Source of the DNA: Pseudomonadota bacterium
GTDB lineage: Bacteria > Pseudomonadota > Gammaproteobacteria > Steroidobacterales > Steroidobacteraceae
Assembly: GCA_021792815.1 (NCBI GenBank)
Contig: JAJYTX010000091.1
Coordinates: 1-8,487 of the forward strand
Length of the DNA stretch: 8,487 bases
Direction: 5' to 3'
The translations under genes and the position numbers were made by a program. The notes beneath the pieces are model-generated. The model was not told the origin of the DNA and did not search any database. It worked only from the letters and a program-made list of their open reading frames with translations. This document shows positions 1 through 4,918 of this stretch, one piece after another. Position 1 is the stretch's first letter. Every line of letters begins with the position of its first letter.

Positions 1-771
1 GCTCGAGCGGTCGCCGTCGGTGATCGAATCCCCGAGGGCGACGATCACCGCCTGACCGGGCTTGCGCGGCACCAGCACTTGCGTGACATAGACGCAGGAG
101 TCGGTGCGGGCCGCCTGCGGCAGATGCCCTCTGGCGGTGAAGTTCCCGGGCGGTGAGATCACCGCGGTTCTCAGGCCGAGCGTATGCAGCGTGAGCGGCA
201 GATGCCGGGTCTGGGGAAGGTACAGGCTGAGGCTGACGTCGCTTCCGGGCGGCACGTGCAGCCTCACCGGGTCACTGAGCACGGGCGCACCGGGTGGCAC
301 CACGATCGATTTCCGTCCACTGAAGGTCAGCGTCCGCAGCGATCCGGCCGCGACCGATCCGGGGCCGGTCGGAATGCCGACGGTCGCGGCGCCGATCGTG
401 AGCGGGGTCTTGCCGAACTCGTTCGACAGACGCACCCGCAGGAGGTTGCCGCCGAAGGTCACCCGCAGCCGCTCGCGGATGGTGCGGCCGGCGACCTGCG
501 GCTCGGGACCCTCGGGCCCGGACCGGTAGGCCTGCGGACTCGCCGCCCACGTGGCGATCCATTGCCGCGGCCGCGGGCGCATCGCCGCTGCGGCGCCACC
601 GGCGCCGATCGGGCCGATCGCGAGCAGCAACCCGATCGCCGCGGCGCCGAGCGCGCCCTGGGTGCGGCGGCCGCGCTCGCCGGGACCGCCGCCGATCGAC
701 CGGGCACGGTGGCCCGGGCGGCTGACGCCCGCGCCGCCTCGCGCGGCGGTGTCACACCTCTCGTCTTTCAT
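1..771 (-). CDS. Secreted SGNH/GDSL-family esterase, C-terminus cut by window edge
   Basis: The first 257 residues are present; the gene runs off the left edge. After a 37-residue basic N-region comes a hydrophobic stretch (about 39-63, rich in Ala/Gly/Leu), so the protein is probably exported. The mature part begins with a WIATWAASPQ-like segment (about residues 71-80), typical of the two-domain SGNH hydrolases related to XynE, in which a beta-sandwich domain precedes the catalytic domain. SGNH block I, GDSITDG, lies at 247-253 with the nucleophile Ser249, only a few residues before the edge; the Gly, Asn and Asp/His blocks must lie outside. The family hydrolyses acyl or acetyl esters of carbohydrates or small molecules. 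The ATG at 771 is chosen because a good GAGGGGA site lies 6 nt upstream. The upstream gene ends 19 bp before it, so the two are probably co-transcribed. The family call is secure; the substrate is unknown. Confidence 0.88.
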   Translation of the reverse strand, partial: MKDERCDTAARGGAGVSRPGHRARSIGGGPGERGRRTQGALGAAAIGLLLAIGPIGAGGAAAAMRPRPRQWIATWAASPQAYRSGPEGPEPQVAGRTIRERLRVTFGGNLLRVRLSNEFGKTPLTIGAATVGIPTGPGSVAAGSLRTLTFSGRKSIVVPPGAPVLSDPVRLHVPPGSDVSLSLYLPQTRHLPLTLHTLGLRTAVISPPGNFTARGHLPQAARTDSCVYVTQVLVPRKPGQAVIVALGDSITDGDRSS

Positions 772-777
772 CGAGCG

Positions 778-784
778 TCCCCTC
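778..784 (-). promoter_or_regulatory. Ribosome-binding site of the SGNH esterase
   Basis: On the minus strand GAGGGGA precedes the ATG at 771 by 6 nt, inside the short gap after the upstream stop codon at 791-793. It supports this start although the resulting signal peptide has an unusually long N-region. Confidence 0.6.
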
Positions 785-790
785 GTGCGG

Positions 791-1717
791 TCAGAACATG
801 GAATGGCCGTTCGCGGTGTGCGCCGGCACTTTCTGGTGAACGTCCCAGTGCTCGACGATCCTGCCGTGCGCGAGCCGGAAGATGTCGACGATCGCCACCC
901 CGTTGCCGCCGGGCGTCGGCCAGTTGTGCACCTGCAGGATGACGTAGTGGCCGGTGGCGAACGCCCGCACGATCCGGCTGTGATAGCGCGGCAGCACCGC
1001 GCGCAGATGCGCCAGGAAGGCCTTCAGACCCGCCGGGCCATCGGGCGCGTTGGGGTCGTGCTGGATGTAGGTGGGGCCGAGATAACGGCTCGCCCGGGCG
1101 AAGTCCTTGTGATTGATGGCCGCCTGATAGAAGGCCTCGACCGTGCGGATGTTGCGGCACTCGGGGCGCGTGCCGCAGTGCGCCGCGGGGTGATCCGCCG
1201 CGCCCGCGGCGTGTGCTGCGAACGCCCCGGTCCGCGGCATCCTCATCGGTACCGACATGTGCTGGTGGATGATGACCCAGCGCCCATGGCGCCGGGTCCA
1301 GACATCGGTCTCCCGGCCGGTCAGGCCGTGCGGCACGCCCCTGGGGCCGTAAAACTCCACATCGAAGGTGAACGCCGTGACCACCAGATCGCCGCTTTTG
1401 ATCACGGTGAAGTCCTTGTGGATGTGGGTGACGGCGTGACCGCCGCCGGCGAGCGCCCGGCTCGCCACGCGCTGGTATTGTGCCCAACCTTTGAACTCCA
1501 GCGGCGCGAGGTCGAAAAACAGGTCGTGCGGGTTCTTCGAATAGAACCGCGCCGCATCCGCGGGCCGCAGCCGCGCGTTCCAGGCCTGCCACAATCTGAC
1601 TTCGAGATTCAGGAAATAGGCTTTTTCCTTCGGCGTGACGTGCTCGAGGGCATGGGCGGGAGCGGTGGCCGCGAGCATCGCGGTCATCAGTCCGGCTACG
1701 ATCGGCAGATGGCGCAT
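791..1717 (-). CDS. Exported protein with two NTF2/SnoaL-like domains
   Basis: 308 residues. Residues 1-23 form a signal peptide ending AHA, with likely cleavage after Ala23. Domain 1 (about 28-158) is a ketosteroid-isomerase/DUF4440-like NTF2 fold, recognisable from the closing pattern RETDVWxRRxGRWVIIHQHxSVP. Domain 2 (about 188-308) looks like the predicted SnoaL-like aldol-condensation group (COG4922 type): NxxTVEAFYQ, then YIQHDPNAPDGPxGLKAF, AIVDIFR and the ending VEHWDVHQxVP...GHSMF. The linker (159-187) is Ala/His-rich with Cys181 and Cys187, which could pair. NTF2 folds are small-molecule pockets used by isomerases, cyclases and hydrolases, but many are only binding proteins, so no reaction is claimed. 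An in-frame extension to 1801 exists; the ATG at 1717 is chosen for the signal peptide and the AGGAGGAG site just upstream. It leads a two-gene leftward unit with the esterase and is divergent from another SnoaL-like gene. Confidence 0.88.
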   Translation of the reverse strand: MRHLPIVAGLMTAMLAATAPAHALEHVTPKEKAYFLNLEVRLWQAWNARLRPADAARFYSKNPHDLFFDLAPLEFKGWAQYQRVASRALAGGGHAVTHIHKDFTVIKSGDLVVTAFTFDVEFYGPRGVPHGLTGRETDVWTRRHGRWVIIHQHMSVPMRMPRTGAFAAHAAGAADHPAAHCGTRPECRNIRTVEAFYQAAINHKDFARASRYLGPTYIQHDPNAPDGPAGLKAFLAHLRAVLPRYHSRIVRAFATGHYVILQVHNWPTPGGNGVAIVDIFRLAHGRIVEHWDVHQKVPAHTANGHSMF

Positions 1718-1721
1718 CGCA

Positions 1722-1729
1722 CTCCTCCT
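1722..1729 (-). promoter_or_regulatory. Strong Shine-Dalgarno fixing the start of the double-SnoaL gene
   Basis: The minus strand reads AGGAGGAG then TGCG then ATG (1717-1715). This near-perfect site decides for the 308-residue product over a longer frame opening at 1801, whose first 28 residues look like untranslated promoter sequence. Confidence 0.8.
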
Positions 1730-1795
1730 GTCTGAACCCGCGCTCATTCGGGTATTGCGGGACCCCACGGCAGATAGTAGCATATCAAACCAATT

Positions 1796-1807
1796 AAACA
1801 CGTGTTT
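1796..1807. promoter_or_regulatory. Perfect 12-bp palindrome, candidate operator
   Basis: AAACACGTGTTT is a perfect dyad in the AT-rich core of the divergent region. It overlaps the position expected for the -35 element of the leftward promoter and lies just downstream of the expected start point of the rightward promoter, so one dimeric regulator bound here could repress both arms. No regulator gene is present in the window, so the protein family is not assigned. Confidence 0.45.
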
Positions 1808-1823
1808 CGCAACGGCCGGCGGT

Positions 1824-1837
1824 CGCGGATGTCCGCG
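1824..1837. repeat. Inverted repeat in the leader of the SnoaL-like gene
   Basis: CGCGGA, a TG spacer and TCCGCG form a 6-bp inverted repeat about 30 bp upstream of the ATG at 1868. It may be a second protein-binding half-site pair or simply chance in GC-rich DNA; a 2-nt loop is too tight for a stable RNA hairpin without opening base pairs. Confidence 0.25.
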
Positions 1838-1867
1838 GGCGGCTGGGTCGCACGGCGGGAGTCAGCA

Positions 1868-2689
1868 ATGCATCGAACATCGGTTGCCGGGCGTCTGGGG
1901 GTCATGGGAGTCAGCGCGCTGATCGGATTGGGTGCGGCCGCGCACGCGCGCGCCGCGGCGCGCCCGGATGAGTCTGCGACGGCCCGGCTCGAGGCGCGGC
2001 TCGATGTGCTCGAGCACCAGGTGGTGTTGCTGCAGGACCAGGACGCGATCAAGAACCTCACGCGCGCCTACGGATACTACGTCGACAAACAGCTCTGGAA
2101 TCAGGTCGTCGATCTGTTCAGCCGTCACTGCCGGATCGAAATTGCCGGCCGGGGGGTGTATCTCGGCCAGAAGGGCGCCAGAGGTTTCTTTCAGGGAGCG
2201 CTCGGCAACGGCAGGATCGGATTGCGACCCGGGATGTTGTTCAATCACATGATCCTGCAGGGCGTCGTGCACGTGAACCCGGACGGCCGGACGGCCCGCG
2301 GCCGCTGGCGGGCCTTCATGGAGATCGCGCGCTACCACCGGTTCGCGATCTGGGGCGAAGGCACCTACGAGAACCGTTACGTCAAGCGCGGCGGGGTGTG
2401 GAAGATCCGCGACATGCATTTCTACGCGACGTTCTATACTCCCTACTCGGCCGGTCCGGCCCGGGTGGCGCTGCCGAACAACGGGCCGAGCAAGGCCTAT
2501 CCGCCGGATCTGCCGCCTTCCGTCCGATATGACGTCTTCCCCGGCCACTACGTGCCGCCCTTCGACTATCCCAACCCGGTCACGGGCCAGCCGTGGACCT
2601 TGCAGCAGACGCAGAAATACTCCACGCGCGGCGACAATCCGCCGCCGTTCCATCCACCGGCCGCCCCCGCCGTGCGCAAGCGCCGCTAG
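1868..2689 (+). CDS. Exported SnoaL-like (NTF2-fold) protein with Pro-rich tail
   Basis: 273 residues. A signal peptide spans about 1-30 (hydrophobic VMGVSALIGLGAAAHA, cleavage near Ala27-Ala30). A short charged helix (about 36-62, heptad-like Leu spacing) may form a coiled coil. It runs into a SnoaL_4-type NTF2 domain (about 58-190) with the hallmark DxxAIKNLTRAYGYYVD, then WNQVVDLFS, FNHMILQGVVHV, GRWRAFMEI and WKIRDMHFYATF. The last 75 residues are rich in Pro and Tyr and end in a basic RKRR. Family members include dehydratases, isomerases and many uncharacterised pathway accessories; no catalytic residue pair is assigned here. The ATG at 1868 is chosen because GGGAG lies 6 nt upstream and a signal peptide follows at once; in-frame starts at 1802 (GTG) and 1829 (ATG) would bury it. 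It heads the rightward gene set, 31 bp before the next gene. Confidence 0.87.
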   Translation: MHRTSVAGRLGVMGVSALIGLGAAAHARAAARPDESATARLEARLDVLEHQVVLLQDQDAIKNLTRAYGYYVDKQLWNQVVDLFSRHCRIEIAGRGVYLGQKGARGFFQGALGNGRIGLRPGMLFNHMILQGVVHVNPDGRTARGRWRAFMEIARYHRFAIWGEGTYENRYVKRGGVWKIRDMHFYATFYTPYSAGPARVALPNNGPSKAYPPDLPPSVRYDVFPGHYVPPFDYPNPVTGQPWTLQQTQKYSTRGDNPPPFHPPAAPAVRKRR

Positions 2690-2720
2690 GGAACCGGCCG
2701 ACTGCCCGGACGGAACGACA

Positions 2721-3677
2721 GTGAGAGTCACCATCGTGGGCGCCGGCGCCATGGGCAGCCTGTTCGGCGGGCGGCTCGCCCTGGCGGAAAACACCGTGGA
2801 ACTGGTGGATGTCGCGGACAGCCAGATCGCGGCGATCAATGCCGGCGGCCTGCACCTGCGCCTCGATGGCGTCGAGCATGTCGTGCGGCTGCAGGCCGGA
2901 CGGGCGGAGGCGATCCGCGCCATTCCTGATCTGCTGATCCTGTTCACCAAGGGACCGTACAGCGAGGCGGCGCTCGCCTCCGTGCGGCATCTGCTCGGGC
3001 CGGGGACCTGGGCGCTGACGCTGCAGAACGGCCTCGGCAATGGCGAGCGCCTGGCGCGTCACGTCCCGGCCGAGCGAATTCTGATCGGCATGACGAACTG
3101 GCCGGCGGATTTCCAGGGTCCCGGCCGGGTGGCCTCACACGGCGCCGGGGAAGTGCGCCTGTGGAGCTACGACGGCCGGCCCGGGGAGCGGTTGCAGCAG
3201 ATCGCGCGCACCCTGAGCGAGGCCGGCCTGCAGTGCACGGCCGATCCGGCCGTGATGACCGCGATCTGGGAGAAAGTCGCCTTCAACGCGGCGATGAACG
3301 CCGTGGCGGCGATCACCGGCTATGGTGTCGGGGAAATGGCCGACAGACCGGAGCTGCGGGCGCTCGCCGCGGACATCGTCGCTGAAATCGTCGCCGTGGG
3401 GCGCCTCGCCGGATTCGCTGTCGAGCGCACGCGCATCGAACACGCGCTCGATTTCGCCTACGCCCACCATCGCAGCCATCTGCCCTCGATGCTGCAGGAC
3501 CTGCGCGCCGGTCGCGCCACCGAGATCGACAGCATCAACGGCGCGGTCGTGTGCGAGGCACAGCGTCTCGGACTGCCCGCGCCCGTCAACGCGACCCTGA
3601 CCCATCTGGTGCACGCCCTGGAGCAGCGCGCCGCGGCGCAGGCCGTGCCCGCCCCGGCCGTACCGGGCGGCGCATGA
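2721..3677 (+). CDS. Ketopantoate-reductase-family 2-hydroxy-acid dehydrogenase
   Basis: 318 residues, the usual length for the PanE/ApbA family, cytosolic. The Rossmann motif GAGAMG is at 7-12. Family active-site positions are all present: Lys77 (LFTKGPY), Asn103 (LQNGLG), catalytic Lys185 (WEKVAFNA) with Asn189 and Asn193, Ser256 (PSMLQD) and Glu268 (TEIDSINGAVV). Asp30 ends beta-strand 2, where E. coli PanE has an NADP-binding Arg, which points to NAD. The family interconverts 2-oxo and (R)-2-hydroxy acids; besides ketopantoate reductases it includes NAD-dependent D-mandelate dehydrogenases such as the one from Enterococcus faecium. Given the neighbours, oxidation of a D-2-hydroxy acid is more likely than pantothenate synthesis (inference). 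The GTG at 2721 is chosen because the Rossmann strand begins there; the frame is open upstream, but that would overlap the previous gene. The RBS (GGAA) is weak. The stop overlaps the next ATG. Confidence 0.9.
   Translation: MRVTIVGAGAMGSLFGGRLALAENTVELVDVADSQIAAINAGGLHLRLDGVEHVVRLQAGRAEAIRAIPDLLILFTKGPYSEAALASVRHLLGPGTWALTLQNGLGNGERLARHVPAERILIGMTNWPADFQGPGRVASHGAGEVRLWSYDGRPGERLQQIARTLSEAGLQCTADPAVMTAIWEKVAFNAAMNAVAAITGYGVGEMADRPELRALAADIVAEIVAVGRLAGFAVERTRIEHALDFAYAHHRSHLPSMLQDLRAGRATEIDSINGAVVCEAQRLGLPAPVNATLTHLVHALEQRAAAQAVPAPAVPGGA
3674..3677 (+). promoter_or_regulatory. ATGA stop/start overlap between the two dehydrogenases
   Basis: The ATG of the FMN dehydrogenase shares bases with the TGA of the ketopantoate-reductase-like gene. 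Such overlaps usually give reinitiation and a fixed ratio of the two products, which fits a shared substrate. Confidence 0.8.
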
Positions 3678-4882
3678 GGGCGCTGCATTCGATCGGCGCG
3701 ATGCGCGAGCGGGCCCGGGCGCGCCTGCCGCGTTTCGCCTTCGATTTCATCGACGGCGGCGCGGGACGCGAGAGCGCGCTGTCGCGCAACGCGCGGGCCT
3801 TCGACGCCGTGCGCCTGGTGCCGCGCGTGCTCAGCGGCGCGGTGGTGCGCTCGCAGACGCTGGAGCTGTTCGGCCGGACCTATGCGGCGCCGTTCGGCAT
3901 CGCCCCGATCGGCATGGCCAATCTCGCCGGACCTGCAACGGACCTGGCGCTGGCGCGTGCGGCGGCCGATGCCACGCTGCCCTACTGCCTCTCGACGGCC
4001 GCGACGACCGCGATCGAGCCCGTCGCGCGGGCCGCGCCCGCCAGCTGGTTCCAACTCTATGTCGGTCAGGATGCGGCGATCGTCGATGATCTGATCGAGC
4101 GGGCGGCGGCCGCGGGCATGCCGGTGCTGATGGTGACCGCGGACGTGCCGGCGCCCGGCAAGCGGCTGCGGGATCTCGAGAACGAGTTCGTCCTGCCCTT
4201 GAGAGTCTCGCTGCGCCTGGCGGCCGATGTGCTGCGCCATCCGCGCTGGGCCCTGGCGCTCGCGCTCGAGGGCGCGCCGCGCTTCGCCAATCTCGAGCGC
4301 TACGATCGGCCCGGCGCCTCGGCGCAGTCCCTCGCCCGGCTGATGGCCTCGCAGAGCTCGGCGCGTCTCGACTGGGAATGGCTCGCGCGACTGCGCGAGC
4401 GCTGGCGTCGGCCGCTGCTGCTGAAGGGGGTGTTGCATCCGCAGGATGCGCGGCGCGCGCAGAGCCTCGGGATCGACGGGGTCGTGATTTCCAACCATGG
4501 CGGACGGCAGCTCGACTGCGCGCCGGCGCCGATCGAGGTGCTGGCGCAGGTGCGCCGCGCCGTCGGGGCGCGCTACGCGCTGCTGCTCGATGGCGGCGTG
4601 CGCAGCGGCGAGGATGTGGCGCGCGCGCTGGCGCTCGGGGCCGATGCGGTGTTGCTCGGCCGGCCGTTCCTGTTCGCGGTCGCCGCGCTCGGTCCGGGCG
4701 GCGCAGCGGCGCTGATCGGGCTGCTGCGCGAGGAGCTCGATCGCGCGCTGGCGCAGCTCGGCTGCCGCAGCGTGGCGCAGTTGCGCGAGACATTGGTCCT
4801 CGACGAGCCGCCGGCCGGCGAAGCCCCGGCGCCCCAGAGTCCCCCTTGGGAGCGGATCGTCGCCGCGCCGCCGGCGAGTTGA
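3674..4882 (+). CDS. FMN-dependent 2-hydroxy-acid dehydrogenase, (S)-mandelate dehydrogenase-like
   Basis: 402 residues, a full-length TIM-barrel enzyme of the glycolate oxidase/lactate dehydrogenase/mandelate dehydrogenase family. FMN and active-site residues seen: Ser107, Gln127 and Tyr129 (WFQLYV), Thr155 and Asp157, Lys251, catalytic His275 with Arg278 (SNHGGRQLD), Asp305 (LLLDGGVRSG) and Gly329-Arg330. Gly80 matches mandelate dehydrogenase Gly81 rather than glycolate oxidase Ala79. Segment 177-212, including LRHPRWAL, matches the membrane-binding insertion of Pseudomonas putida MdlB, so it is probably a membrane-attached dehydrogenase feeding quinones rather than an oxidase. Phe25 replaces the substrate-binding Tyr (Tyr24 of glycolate oxidase, Tyr26 of MdlB). 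The reaction should be oxidation of an (S)-2-hydroxy acid to a 2-oxo acid. The ATG overlaps the previous stop as ATGA, indicating translational coupling; an in-frame ATG at 3551 is rejected for this reason. The ThDP enzyme follows 36 bp later. Confidence 0.92.
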   Translation: MRALHSIGAMRERARARLPRFAFDFIDGGAGRESALSRNARAFDAVRLVPRVLSGAVVRSQTLELFGRTYAAPFGIAPIGMANLAGPATDLALARAAADATLPYCLSTAATTAIEPVARAAPASWFQLYVGQDAAIVDDLIERAAAAGMPVLMVTADVPAPGKRLRDLENEFVLPLRVSLRLAADVLRHPRWALALALEGAPRFANLERYDRPGASAQSLARLMASQSSARLDWEWLARLRERWRRPLLLKGVLHPQDARRAQSLGIDGVVISNHGGRQLDCAPAPIEVLAQVRRAVGARYALLLDGGVRSGEDVARALALGADAVLLGRPFLFAVAALGPGGAAALIGLLREELDRALAQLGCRSVAQLRETLVLDEPPAGEAPAPQSPPWERIVAAPPAS

Positions 4883-4918
4883 GCGCGATCGGCCCACCAC
4901 CGCAGCAGAGAAGGATAC

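Larger units (their letters stand above)
1718..1867. promoter_or_regulatory. Divergent promoter region between the two SnoaL-like genes
   Basis: This 150-bp gap holds the only clearly AT-rich stretch in the window (about 1770-1808). On the plus strand TTGCGG (1755-1760), a 17-bp spacer and TAGCAT (1778-1783) make a plausible but imperfect sigma-70 promoter for the rightward genes. On the minus strand TACTAT (1779-1774) is a reasonable -10 box for the leftward genes, with only a poor -35 (GTGTTT, 16-bp spacer) that falls inside the palindrome at 1796-1807. The promoters are inferred from hexamer resemblance only; the divergent layout itself is plain. Confidence 0.5.

Noticed and set aside
551..1735. 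A 394-codon plus-strand frame covering the leftward SnoaL gene
   Set aside because: It lies antisense to two genes with clear signal peptides, domains and ribosome-binding sites, and shows no domain of its own.
1802..1867. Longer starts (GTG 1802, ATG 1829) for the SnoaL-like gene
   Set aside because: They would place 13-22 polar, basic residues before a good signal peptide and would start within or near the palindrome; the ATG at 1868 has a better ribosome-binding site.
2721..3677. Naming the gene panE and assigning it to pantothenate synthesis
   Set aside because: Family residues fit, but no other pantothenate gene is present, Asp30 argues for NAD, and the ATGA link to a 2-hydroxy-acid dehydrogenase points to catabolism.
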